Assembly: GCA_013822345.1 (NCBI GenBank)
Contig: PNKH01000003.1
Span: 62,001-126,000, forward strand
Reading direction: 5' to 3'
DNA length: 64,000 nt
Source of the DNA: Isosphaera sp.
GTDB lineage: Bacteria > Planctomycetota > Planctomycetia > Gemmatales > Gemmataceae
Under the pieces are notes generated by a model. That model was not told where the DNA came from. It did not search any database and saw only the letters and a list, made by a program, of their open reading frames with translations. How positions within the stretch are numbered: the first letter of the stretch is position 1; every line of letters starts with the position of its first letter. Shown piece after piece: positions 8,566 through 17,657 of this stretch. A program made the translations under genes and the position numbers.

Positions 8566-9675
8566 TCACGGGAGTAGGGTCAGCGGGTTGACGCGGGTCT
8601 TCAGCGGCAGGTCGACCGGCTTCCCGAGCCGGTGCGACTCGAACACCGCCGCGATCATCCCGACGATGGCGGTCGCGTCCCGGGCTGAACACTTCGTCTC
8701 CCGCTCCTTCTCGACCGCCTCGATCAGGTCGGTGATCGCGGCGACGTGCCCGCCCTCGTAGGTGCCGTCGGTCCGCGGCTCCGGCTTGTCGATCCCGGCC
8801 GAGGTGATCTTCTCCCACTTCGCCCCGCTGCGGCCCGGCGACCAGCTGCCGTCGCGGAGCAGGTCGGCCCTCACCAGGTAGCCGCTCTCCAGCTCGATCA
8901 CCCCCTTCGACCCGAACACCTGCACCGCGAACCGGGTCGGCTTCCCGGCCATGCCGCGGCGGCTGGCGAAGTACCCGGTCACCCCCTTCGGCAGGGCGTA
9001 ACTCGCCTGGACGTGGTCCCCGGCGAGCGGCCCGAGCCCCTCCGCCCCCTCCTTCACGTCCGCCTTGGTCACCGGCCGGCCCTGCTCGGTGACGGTGGCG
9101 TAGCACGACGTGGCGTTCCCGCCAGTGATCGTCCGCATCAGGCCGAAGATGTGCGACCCGAGGACCCACAGGTCCTCGCCGCCGCCGCGCTGGTCCTCCT
9201 TGCCGCGACCGCGGACCTCCAGCAACTCGCCGATCACCCCGTCGGCGATCACCTTCTTCACCGTATCGAGGACCGGCGAGTACTGGCTGATGTGGGCGAT
9301 GCCGAGCTTCAGGTGCCGCTTGTCCAGGGCCTCGACGACCGCGTCGCACTCCTTGAGCGTCCGGCAGAACGGCTTCTCCATGTAGACGTGGCAGCCGGCC
9401 TCGGCGGCGGCGATCAGCATGTCGTGGTGCTGGTCGACCCACCGCGGGCAGACGGCGACGATGTCGAGCTTCTCCTTGGCGAGCATGTCCTTGTACGCGG
9501 CGTACGCGGCCTTCGCCCCGGTCCGCTCCTGGGCCTTCGCCCGGCCGGCGTCGTGCGGGTCGGCGACGGCCGCGACCTGCACCGCCTCCACCTTGCGGAA
9601 CGCGGCGTCGACCGCGTGCCCGTAGTCGCCGCGGCCGGTGTGGCCGATGATCCCGACGCGGTACTTCTTCGCCAC
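8566..9675 (-). CDS. Gfo/Idh/MocA family NAD(P)-dependent oxidoreductase
   Basis: 369 residues. The N-terminal Rossmann domain starts RVGIIGHTGRGDYGHAV (6-22), and the family's EKP motif is at 100-102 (VYMEKPFCRT), which contributes the catalytic lysine and cofactor contacts. The C-terminal alpha/beta domain contains LGIAHISQYSPVL and the VFGSKGVIELESGY strand segment. Family members oxidise or reduce sugars, inositols and related polyols. GTG 9675 is preferred because a GGAGGAG sequence lies 6-8 nt upstream and AKKYRVGI is the natural N-terminus. It is the first gene of the unit leading to the aldolase and RidA. Confidence 0.92.
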   Translation of the reverse strand: MAKKYRVGIIGHTGRGDYGHAVDAAFRKVEAVQVAAVADPHDAGRAKAQERTGAKAAYAAYKDMLAKEKLDIVAVCPRWVDQHHDMLIAAAEAGCHVYMEKPFCRTLKECDAVVEALDKRHLKLGIAHISQYSPVLDTVKKVIADGVIGELLEVRGRGKEDQRGGGEDLWVLGSHIFGLMRTITGGNATSCYATVTEQGRPVTKADVKEGAEGLGPLAGDHVQASYALPKGVTGYFASRRGMAGKPTRFAVQVFGSKGVIELESGYLVRADLLRDGSWSPGRSGAKWEKITSAGIDKPEPRTDGTYEGGHVAAITDLIEAVEKERETKCSARDATAIVGMIAAVFESHRLGKPVDLPLKTRVNPLTLLP

Positions 9676-9737
9676 GGGACGCTCCTCCGCGCTGTTCGGT
9701 GGGGTCACGCCTGGTGCCGGCGGGGCGGGATGGGGAG

Positions 9738-9767
9738 AGTGTACCCGACGCCCCGGGCGGGGGTGAA
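9738..9767 (-). promoter_or_regulatory. Candidate sigma-70-type promoter for the Gfo/Idh-aldolase-RidA unit
   Basis: On the minus strand, TTCACC (9767-9762) and TACACT (9743-9738) are separated by 18 bp; each matches four of six consensus bases. The implied 5' leader to GTG 9675 would be about 55 nt. Identified by eye only. Confidence 0.33.
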
Positions 9768-9824
9768 GGGGGTCGCGCCGGATCTGGGGGTGTGGTGAAC
9801 GGATGCCCGGGAAGGGAGGTGCGT

Positions 9825-11282
9825 CTACGGCCCCGGGGCCCGACCCGGCCCGGGCACCGCCGGCACGTCGACCGGCTGGCGGACGGCCCCGTCGAGCCCG
9901 CCGAGCGCCGGCTGGCCGATCGCCGCGTGGAGCCGGAACTGGGCCCGGTTGAACTCGACCACCTGCTGCAGGTACTGCACCCGGGCGGCGTTCAGGGCCT
10001 GCACCGCGGTCAGCGGCTCCAGCGCGTCGAACTGGGCCCGCGGGCCGACCATCCCGAACGACGCGGCCCGGAACTTCCGGTACATCTCCTCCGCCTGCCG
10101 GACCGCCTCCTGGGCCGCCCCGAGGGCGTCGAACCGGGCCGCCGCCGTCTCCGCCGCCTCGACCACCTGCGCGGCCACCAGCGCCTCCGCCTCCCGCAGC
10201 CGGAGCACCGCGGCGTCCAGACCGGCCCGCCGGGTGCGGACCACCGCCGCCGTCCCCAGCCCCAGGCTCTCCAGGTTCCAGGTCAGGGCGACGCCGGCGT
10301 TGTACTGGCTGACGAGCGGGCTGGACTGCCGGTCCGGGCTGTCCCGGAACCCGGTCAGCCCGCCGCCGACGAACTCCGCCTGCACCCGCGGCAGGAGCGG
10401 GGCCATCCTCGACTGCCGGACCAGGGCGTCCGCCCCCGCCACCCCGGCGGCCGCGGCCGCCACCTCCGGCCGGGCCCGCAGGGCGGTCTGCGTCAGCTCC
10501 TCCAGGGTCGTCTCCCCCGGCACCACCACCAGCGGGACGACCGCCGGCTCGTGCGGCAGCAACTCGACCACCGGGTCCAGGAGCAGCATCCGGGCGAGCC
10601 GGGCGGACGCCGCCGCCGCCCGCCCGCGCAGGACGATCCCCTCCTCCCGCCGCAGGTTCACCTCCGCCGCCGCCCGGTTCACGTCCGCCGCCGTCTTGTT
10701 CAGCCCGGCCTTCGCCCCCGCCTCCGCGGCCGCCAGGACCTGCTCGGTCCGGTCGAGGATGTCGGCGTTGACCGCCCGCAGCCCGTGCAACTCGACGAGG
10801 TCGAGGTAGGCGACGGCGACATCGAGCTGGACCGCGTTGGCGGTCGCGGCCGCCTGGGCGTTCGCCCCCCGCAGGGCCTGGCGGGCGACGAGCGGCAGGT
10901 ACAGGGCGTCGGCCAGGTCGACCCGCAGGGCGGGGCCGGCCCCGAGGGTGGCGTTCCCGCGGTCGACGACGAACGTGTCGCCCCGGCGGTTCTGGTCGAT
11001 CCCCTCGTGGTAGAAGAACGTCCCGCCGGCGGTCAGGCTCGGGACCCACGCCACCTTCGCCCGGTCGAGCTGGGCCGTCGCCTCCCGCACCCGGGCCCGG
11101 GCCACCCCGACGGTCGGGTTGTTCGCGTCGGCCAGCCGCAGGGCGGTCGGCAGGTCGATCGGGTAGGCGGCGGGGGCCCCCGGCCGGGCGGCCGCCGGGG
11201 CGTACGGCCGCGGCGGCTGGGCGGCCGCGGCCGTCGCCAGGGCTAGGCCGGCGAGGGCGACCAGACGGGATCGGGCAGTCAT
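9825..11282 (-). CDS. TolC-family outer membrane efflux protein
   Basis: 485 residues with a signal peptide (1-21). It has the two-fold repeat of outer membrane efflux proteins: long Ala/Leu-rich helices, with DLPTALRLADANNPTV at the start of the first repeat and LEELTQTALRARPEV at the start of the second. It would form the trimeric outer-membrane/periplasmic channel of the RND pump encoded immediately upstream. ATG 11282 carries GGAGG upstream and lies 23 nt after the adaptor stop, so it is the last gene of a three-gene operon. The C-terminus is rich in Pro/Gly. Confidence 0.93.
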   Translation of the reverse strand: MTARSRLVALAGLALATAAAAQPPRPYAPAAARPGAPAAYPIDLPTALRLADANNPTVGVARARVREATAQLDRAKVAWVPSLTAGGTFFYHEGIDQNRRGDTFVVDRGNATLGAGPALRVDLADALYLPLVARQALRGANAQAAATANAVQLDVAVAYLDLVELHGLRAVNADILDRTEQVLAAAEAGAKAGLNKTAADVNRAAAEVNLRREEGIVLRGRAAAASARLARMLLLDPVVELLPHEPAVVPLVVVPGETTLEELTQTALRARPEVAAAAAGVAGADALVRQSRMAPLLPRVQAEFVGGGLTGFRDSPDRQSSPLVSQYNAGVALTWNLESLGLGTAAVVRTRRAGLDAAVLRLREAEALVAAQVVEAAETAAARFDALGAAQEAVRQAEEMYRKFRAASFGMVGPRAQFDALEPLTAVQALNAARVQYLQQVVEFNRAQFRLHAAIGQPALGGLDGAVRQPVDVPAVPGPGRAPGP

Positions 11283-11305
11283 CGCGCCTCCGTGCGGCGG
11301 GCGGG

Positions 11306-12994
11306 TCACCACTTGTCGAAGACCGGCGTCACCCGGGCGTTCTCCCCGACCTCGAGCTGGCGGCTCAGGACGACGACCTCGTCCCCGGTCAACTCCCGGG
11401 TCACCTGCCGGCCGCCCCCGCCCGGGATCACCGCGGCCACCTTCGCCAGCGTCCCGTCGTTCATCTGGACGGCCACCGGGACTTGCCGCGTCAGCCCGTT
11501 CTCGACCACCAGGAGGTAGGACTGGCCGGCCCGCCCGTACACCGCCCCGGACGGCAGCAGGAAGGCGTCGCCGAACTTCTCCAGGTCGAGCCGCATCGTC
11601 GCGGTGGTCCCAGGGACGATGGCCGCGTCCCCGCGCCCGGCCCCGCGGTCCGGGGTCAGCGCCCACCCCTCGTGCCACCCCTTGTGGTCGGCCTTCCCGC
11701 GGTACATCCCCGCCCCGGCCGCGGCGACCGCGGCCAGCGGGTCGAGCGGGACCAGCGGGGAGAGCGTCGACTCGACCGCCGCCTCGGTCAGCATCGCCCG
11801 GTACTCGTCCCGGGTCCCGTTGAACACGTCCACCTCGACCCGCATCGTCTGGTCGGCCGGGTCGATCACCCGGCTGTACCGGGTGATCGGGCCGCGGACC
11901 GTCACCCCCGGGAGTTGGGTGAACTCGACCGTCGCCTCGGTCTCCCAGGAGACGAACGGGGCGGCGTTGTCCGGGACCTTGGCCACCACCGTCACCAGGT
12001 CGGTCCGGGCCACGGTGACGAGCGGGTCGGTCGAGCCCCCGGCCCCGGCGGACACGAACCGCCCGGGGTCGGCCGCCCGGGCCACGATCACCCCGTCGAA
12101 CGGGGCGTACAGCCGGGCGTACCCGACCTGGATGGCGGCCGCGTCCCGGTCCCGCCGGGCGACCTCGACGAACGCGGCCCGCAGTTCGATATCGGCCTGC
12201 GCCTTTTCCAGACTTGCGGCCTTCCCGGCCCGGTCCACCTTCGCCTTCTCGACGTCCGCCTCGGCCGCCTCGACCGCCCGGGCCGCGGCCTGGTAGTCGA
12301 GGGCGGCCGCGTCGACCCGGTTCCGCAGCACCACGGTCGACCCGGCCAGGGCGGTGACCGCGTCCAGGTCGGTCTTCCGGGCGGCCCGCGTGTCCTGCGC
12401 CCGGGCCACGTCGATCACCTTGAACCGGACCGCGACGGCGGCCGCGTCGACCGCCGACCGGGCCACCGCCAGGTCCGCCCGGGCGGCCGCCAGCTCCTTC
12501 TCCCGCTGGAGGACGACCGCCTCCTTCTGCTCGACCGCCTGCCGCAGGTCCGGGACATCGATGTCGACCAGCAGCTCCCCGGCCCGGACCGGCTCCCCGA
12601 TGTCCTTGGTCACCGACCGGACGACCCCGGTCACCCGGGCCCGCAGCCCGGCCTGGTAGTACGGCTCGACGGTCGCGAACTGGCGGGTGGTGATCCGGAA
12701 GTTCGCGTCCCGCCGCGGGCGGACCACCTTGACCGACTGCGGCCCGGTCTCGCGCGGCTCCGCCCGGCCGTTCGCCTTCGGGTCCCCGGCGACGACCGGG
12801 TTCGGGAGGAACCCGGTCAGCACCCCGACCCCGGCCGCCGCCCCGCCCACCCCGAGGGCGACGAGCAACCCGACCACGAGCCGCCGGCGGGCGCGGCCGG
12901 ACGGGCGGCGCGGGTGGTGCCCGGCGTGGTGCGGGGAGTGCATCTCGACCGGCCCGCCCGCGGGGGCGTCGGTGGGAACGGGGGTGTCGCTCAT
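11306..12994 (-). CDS. RND efflux periplasmic adaptor (HlyD/MFP family)
   Basis: 562 residues. The N-terminus is cytoplasmic and His/Pro-rich (HSPHHAGHHPRRP), followed by one membrane anchor (about 39-62). The lipoyl half-motifs are VTKDIGEPVRAGELLVDID and YARLYAPFDGVIVARAADPG. Between them lies a long Ala/Val/Asp/Arg helical hairpin (about 150-290), and beta-barrel and membrane-proximal domains follow. At about 560 residues it is longer than most adaptors (350-420), partly from the long hairpin and an insert near 430-460. ATG 12994 overlaps the permease stop by 4 nt (ATGA), indicating translational coupling. Confidence 0.92.
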   Translation of the reverse strand: MSDTPVPTDAPAGGPVEMHSPHHAGHHPRRPSGRARRRLVVGLLVALGVGGAAAGVGVLTGFLPNPVVAGDPKANGRAEPRETGPQSVKVVRPRRDANFRITTRQFATVEPYYQAGLRARVTGVVRSVTKDIGEPVRAGELLVDIDVPDLRQAVEQKEAVVLQREKELAAARADLAVARSAVDAAAVAVRFKVIDVARAQDTRAARKTDLDAVTALAGSTVVLRNRVDAAALDYQAAARAVEAAEADVEKAKVDRAGKAASLEKAQADIELRAAFVEVARRDRDAAAIQVGYARLYAPFDGVIVARAADPGRFVSAGAGGSTDPLVTVARTDLVTVVAKVPDNAAPFVSWETEATVEFTQLPGVTVRGPITRYSRVIDPADQTMRVEVDVFNGTRDEYRAMLTEAAVESTLSPLVPLDPLAAVAAAGAGMYRGKADHKGWHEGWALTPDRGAGRGDAAIVPGTTATMRLDLEKFGDAFLLPSGAVYGRAGQSYLLVVENGLTRQVPVAVQMNDGTLAKVAAVIPGGGGRQVTRELTGDEVVVLSRQLEVGENARVTPVFDKW

Positions 12995-15900
12995 CGGGCC
13001 GGCTCCGTCTGGGGCGCGGGGTCGTGGTGCCCGTGCGGGTGCCGCTTGTCGCGGATCAGCAGGGTGTACAGGACCGGGACGACGAACAGGGTCAGGACGG
13101 TGGACGACACCAGCCCGCCGACCACCGCCCGGGCCAGCGGGGTGAGCGCCTCGCTCCCCCGGCCGAGCCCGATCGCCATCGGCAGGAGGTCGAGGAACGT
13201 CGCCAGGAACGTCATCAGGATCGGCTTGAATCGGATCACCGCCGACTGCACGATCGCCTCGCGGACCGTCCGCCCCTGCTTCCGGAGCTGGTTCGCGAAG
13301 TCCATCAGCAGCACGCCCTGCGACACGATGATCCCGACCAGGAAGATCACCCCCATCTCGGACTGCACGTTCAGGGTGCTCCCGGTCGCCCACAGGATCA
13401 CCAGCACCCCGATCAGCCCGAGCGGGACCGTCGCCATGATGATCAGCGGCATCACGAACGACCGCATCAGCGGGACCATCAGCAGGTAGACCAGGACCGA
13501 CGCCAGGGCCAGCCCGACGGCCAGGCTCCCGAACGACTCCCGCATCCGGGCGTACTCCCCGCGGAGCTCCGCCTTCATCCCCTTCGGCAGCTCCAGCCCC
13601 TTCAGCCGGGCCGCGATGTCCGCGGCCAGGCTCCCGATGTCCCGGTTCTCGGTGTTCACCTGCACGTCCACCACCCGCCGCAGCCCGTCGTGGTTGAACT
13701 CGACCGGCTGGGTGGCGGCGCGGATCGCGACCAGGGCCCCGAGCTGGACCGGGGACTTCTGGTTCGTCCCGGTCGCCACCACCGTCTGCAGGTCCTCGAC
13801 CTTGAAGTACGGGTTGTCCGGGTACTGGACGGCGATGAAGTACTGGTTCCCGCTCTTCGGGTCGATCCAGAAGTTCCGGGTCAGGGCGATCGACGAGTTC
13901 ATCGCCGTCACCACCTGCATCACCACGTCCCGGGCCGACAGCCCGACCGCCTGGGCCTTCTCCCGGTTCACCTCCATGATCAGGTACGGGGAGTCGTTCC
14001 GCTGCAGCACCCGCACGTCCGCCGCCCCGGGCACCTCCGCCACCAGCCTCTTGATCCGCCCGGCCGCCTCGAACTTCTGGTCCGACGTGCCCCCGGTCAC
14101 CTGGATGTCGATCGGCGAGGACGCCCCGAAGTTCAGCGCCGCCGACACCATCCCGCCGGTGTCGAAGCTGAACTCCAGGTCCGAGAACCGCGGGTCCGCG
14201 GCCAGGTGCTTGCGGAGCAGGATCGCGTACTCCTGCGCCGACTTGCTCCGCTCCGGGGTCAGTTGCAAGCGGATCACCGTGTCCTGCTGCCCGGCGTTCT
14301 GCGAGTACGCCGCCGACCAGTCGTTGTTCAGCCCGATCTCGGACACGGTCATCTGCAACTCGTGGGCCGGGATCACCTCGGCGATCGCCGCCTCCACGTC
14401 CACGACCCGCCGCTCGGTGGTGTCCAGGCGCATGTTCGACGGGCCGCGGACCTGGATGGAGATCTGCCCGGCGTCCACGGCGGGGAAGAACTCCTGGCCG
14501 ATGAGCCGGGCCAGCCCGAGGCTGGCGGCGAACAGCACCCCGACGCCGGCGAGGACGAGGAACCGGTTCCTCAGGGCGACCGCCAGCAGCCCGGCGTACC
14601 CCCGGCCGACGAGGTCCAGGGCGGCGCTGATCCGGGCGTACACCCGGTCGAAGAACCCGGGGGCGTGCTCGGGGGCGGAGTGCCCGCCGGGGTTGTGCGC
14701 CCCGTGCCCGTGACCGCGGAGCAGCTTCGAGCAGAGGGCCGGGACGAACGTCCAGGACAGGACGAACGAGGCGATCATGGCGAACGCGACCGCCACCGCC
14801 AGCGGCTGGAACAGGAACCCGCTCACCCCCGGGGTCAGGGCGACCGGGGCGAGCACGATGATGAGCGCCAGGGTGGCGACGACCACCGGCAGGGTCAGCT
14901 CGTTGCACGCGTCGGACGCGGCCTGGGCCGGGGTCTTCCCCATCCCCAGGTGCCGGTGGGTGTTCTCCAGCACCACGATCGCGTTGTCGACCAGCGGGCC
15001 GATCGCCAGGAACAGCCCGCCCAGGGTCATCACGTTGATCGTGTTCCCGGTCGTCTTCAGCCCGATCACCGCCCCGAGGATGGCCAGCGGCAGGGACAGC
15101 GAGGCGATCAGCGTCATCTTCCAGTTGCCGAGGAAGATCAAGATCATGAGCGACACCAGGATCGCCCCGATCACCCCCTCGTGGACCAGGCTCTCGATCG
15201 CCTTGCGGACGTACTCGGACTGGTCGATCACGAACTCCAGCGTGCTCCCCTCGGGCAACTCCGACTCCATCTGCGGGATCGCCTCCCGCACCCCGTCGGT
15301 CACGTCCAGGCTGCTCGCCCCGGCCTGCCGGTAGATCGGGACGAACACCTGCTGCCGGCCGTTCACCCGGACCCGGGACTTCTGGATGACCGCGTCGTCC
15401 ACCGCCTCCCCGACGTCCCGCAGCAGGACCCGGCGGCCGGGCTCGAACACGACCGGCATGTCGTTCAGCTCGTCCACCGTCCGGACCATCATGTTGGTGT
15501 CGAGCGACACCTGGTTGTCCCCGAAATAGGCGGTCCCCGGGGAGATCATCATGTTCCCCTTGTCCAGGGCGTTCACCACGTCCACCGCGGACAGCCGGCG
15601 GGCCTCCAGCTTCTTCGGGTCGAGGTAGATCATCACCCGCCGGTCCTTCCCGCCGACCACCACCGGGGCGACCACCCCGCCGATCGCCCCGAGCCGGTTC
15701 CGGACCTCGACCCGGGCGAGGTCCTTCACCTGCTGCTCGGCCATCGACGGGTTGCTGACGGTGAGGATCCCGAGCGGGAGGGTGCCGGTCGGGTCGAACG
15801 GGAGGACGACCGGCGGGAGGGTGTTGGTCGGGAGGTACGGGCGGGCGGCGTCCGCCAGGGTGCTGGACATGGTGATGGCGGTGGTCGGGTCGATGTCCTC

Positions 15901-16188
15901 CCGGAAGTACACCTTGACCACGCTCACCCCGGACACCGACCGGCTCTCGACGTTCGCCACCCCGGGGGACTGGTTCACCCACCGCTCGACCCGGTCGGTC
16001 AGGGTCCGCTCGATCGACTGGGCCGGCATCCCGTTGTAGTACGTCAGCACCTGGACGGCCGGGACGTTGAACGACGGCAGGATGTCGACCGGGATCGAGA
16101 CGATCGCGACCGACCCGAGGACGCAGATGAACAGGGCGAAGACGATCACGCCGTAGATGTTCCCGAGGGCGAGCTTGACCAGGCCCAT
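12991..16188 (-). CDS. RND family efflux permease (AcrB/HAE1-like)
   Basis: 1065 residues, full length for an inner-membrane RND proton-antiport pump with 12 membrane segments and two large periplasmic loops. The N-terminus (VALxSIPVDILPSF-type) and the TM4 segment with GPLVDNAIVVLENTHRH are recognisable; the second Asp of the usual DD pair is Asn here, leaving a single TM4 Asp. TM10 and TM11 include LGLIGVLVILWATGSTLN and FLVGIIVSQGVLLMDFANQL. GGAGG lies 7 nt upstream of ATG 16188. It heads the operon permease, adaptor, outer-membrane channel, an order seen for drug and solvent pumps. The substrate is unknown. Confidence 0.94.
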   Translation of the reverse strand: MGLVKLALGNIYGVIVFALFICVLGSVAIVSIPVDILPSFNVPAVQVLTYYNGMPAQSIERTLTDRVERWVNQSPGVANVESRSVSGVSVVKVYFREDIDPTTAITMSSTLADAARPYLPTNTLPPVVLPFDPTGTLPLGILTVSNPSMAEQQVKDLARVEVRNRLGAIGGVVAPVVVGGKDRRVMIYLDPKKLEARRLSAVDVVNALDKGNMMISPGTAYFGDNQVSLDTNMMVRTVDELNDMPVVFEPGRRVLLRDVGEAVDDAVIQKSRVRVNGRQQVFVPIYRQAGASSLDVTDGVREAIPQMESELPEGSTLEFVIDQSEYVRKAIESLVHEGVIGAILVSLMILIFLGNWKMTLIASLSLPLAILGAVIGLKTTGNTINVMTLGGLFLAIGPLVDNAIVVLENTHRHLGMGKTPAQAASDACNELTLPVVVATLALIIVLAPVALTPGVSGFLFQPLAVAVAFAMIASFVLSWTFVPALCSKLLRGHGHGAHNPGGHSAPEHAPGFFDRVYARISAALDLVGRGYAGLLAVALRNRFLVLAGVGVLFAASLGLARLIGQEFFPAVDAGQISIQVRGPSNMRLDTTERRVVDVEAAIAEVIPAHELQMTVSEIGLNNDWSAAYSQNAGQQDTVIRLQLTPERSKSAQEYAILLRKHLAADPRFSDLEFSFDTGGMVSAALNFGASSPIDIQVTGGTSDQKFEAAGRIKRLVAEVPGAADVRVLQRNDSPYLIMEVNREKAQAVGLSARDVVMQVVTAMNSSIALTRNFWIDPKSGNQYFIAVQYPDNPYFKVEDLQTVVATGTNQKSPVQLGALVAIRAATQPVEFNHDGLRRVVDVQVNTENRDIGSLAADIAARLKGLELPKGMKAELRGEYARMRESFGSLAVGLALASVLVYLLMVPLMRSFVMPLIIMATVPLGLIGVLVILWATGSTLNVQSEMGVIFLVGIIVSQGVLLMDFANQLRKQGRTVREAIVQSAVIRFKPILMTFLATFLDLLPMAIGLGRGSEALTPLARAVVGGLVSSTVLTLFVVPVLYTLLIRDKRHPHGHHDPAPQTEPAR

Positions 16189-16296
16189 CCGTACTCCTCC
16201 GTGGCCGCGAGCGCCCGGGGCAGTTTCGCTCCGAGTAGGTATGGTAACCGGCACCGGGACCGAAGTCACGCCGCCCGGCCCCCGAAGGGACCCGCC

Positions 16297-17640
16297 ATGA
16301 CCCGCGCCTGCCTGATCGGCCTCGCCCTCGCCGCCGCCACCCCGGCCCCCGCCGCCGACCCCGCCCGGCCGAACGTCGTCGTCATCGTCGCCGACGACCT
16401 GGGATACGCGGACGTCGGATTCCAGGGGTGCAAGGACATCCCGACCCCGCACCTCGACGCCCTCGCCGGGGGCGGGGTGGTCTGCACCGGCGGGTACGTC
16501 TCACACCCGTTCTGTTCCCCGACCCGCGCCGGCCTCATGACCGGCCGGTACCAGCACCGGTTCGGGCACGAGAACAACCCGGCGTGGCTCCCGGACGACA
16601 AGGCCGTCGGCCTGCCGCTCGACCAGGTCACCCTGGCCGACGCCCTGAAGAAGGCCGGGTACCGGACCGGGGCGGTCGGGAAGTGGCACCTCGGGGCGCA
16701 CCCGGCGTTCCACCCGAACCGCCGCGGGTTCGACGACTACTTCGGGCTCCTCGGCGGCGGGCACCAGTACTTCGACCACAACCGGTTCAAGACGGACCCG
16801 GACCGGGCCAGGCAGGAGTACTTCATCCCGCTCGTCCGGAACGAGAAGCCGGTCGAGGAAGCCGCGTACCTGACCGACGCCCTCGGGCGGGAGGCGGCGG
16901 CGTTCGTCGAGGCGCACCGGAAGGGGCCGTTCTTCCTGTACCTGGCGTTCAACGCCCCGCACACCCCGCTGCAGGCCCCGGAGAAATACCTCGCCCGGGT
17001 GAAGGACCTCAAGGACGAAAAGCTCCGCACCTACGCGGCGATGGTGTGCGGGCTGGACGACGCGGTCGGGGCGGTGGCGGCGAAGCTGCGGGAGCACGGC
17101 CTCGACCGGAACACCCTGATCTTCTTCCTGAGCGACAACGGCGGGCCGGTGGCGGTGACGAACTGCCGCAACACCCCGCTCCGCGGGGCGAAGGGGCAGC
17201 TGTACGAGGGGGGCGTCCGGGTGCCGTTCGTGGTATCGTGGCCGGACCGGCTCAAGCCCGGGAGGTTCGACCACCCGGTCAGCTCGCTCGACATCTTCCC
17301 GACCGCGCTGGCGGCCGGCGGGGGCGAGGCCCCGAAGGGGCTCGACGGGGTCGACCTCGTCCCGCACCTCCAGGGGAAGGCGGCCGGGCTCGCCGACCGC
17401 ACCCTGTTCTGGCGGACCGGCGGGGGGCAGAGCTTCGCCGCCCGGAAGGGGCCGCTGAAGTACGTCCGGGTCGGGAAGCAGCCGGCCGAGTTGTACGACC
17501 TGGCGGCGGACGCGGCGGAGGCGGCGGACCTGGCCGGGAAGCGGCCGGAGGCGGTCGCCGCCCTCGGCAAGGAGCTCGACGCGTGGAACGCCGCCCTGGT
17601 CGAGCCGCGGTGGCAGAACCCGACGCCGAAGAAGAAGTAA
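16297..17640 (+). CDS. Sulfatase (arylsulfatase A-like), exported
   Basis: 447 residues with a signal peptide (1-20). The metal pair is Asp33/Asp34 in VIVADDLGYADVG, the formylglycine motif is CSPTRAGLMTGRYQHR (Cys73), followed by GAVGKWHLGAHPAF, a FLYLAFNAPHTPLQ segment and the late metal site FLSDNGGPVAV. The N-terminal part and spacing match arylsulfatase A/GALNS-type enzymes. ATG 16297 begins the signal peptide; the open frame runs far upstream through the divergent RND genes and is not coding there. It is followed 17 nt later by another sulfatase. Confidence 0.93.
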   Translation: MTRACLIGLALAAATPAPAADPARPNVVVIVADDLGYADVGFQGCKDIPTPHLDALAGGGVVCTGGYVSHPFCSPTRAGLMTGRYQHRFGHENNPAWLPDDKAVGLPLDQVTLADALKKAGYRTGAVGKWHLGAHPAFHPNRRGFDDYFGLLGGGHQYFDHNRFKTDPDRARQEYFIPLVRNEKPVEEAAYLTDALGREAAAFVEAHRKGPFFLYLAFNAPHTPLQAPEKYLARVKDLKDEKLRTYAAMVCGLDDAVGAVAAKLREHGLDRNTLIFFLSDNGGPVAVTNCRNTPLRGAKGQLYEGGVRVPFVVSWPDRLKPGRFDHPVSSLDIFPTALAAGGGEAPKGLDGVDLVPHLQGKAAGLADRTLFWRTGGGQSFAARKGPLKYVRVGKQPAELYDLAADAAEAADLAGKRPEAVAALGKELDAWNAALVEPRWQNPTPKKK

Positions 17641-17657
17641 CCCCACGAGGACCACCC

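Noticed and set aside
13024-16296. Very long plus-strand frame upstream of the sulfatase at 16297
   Set aside because: It is antisense to the RND permease and runs into the sulfatase frame; the sulfatase begins at ATG 16297 with its own signal peptide.
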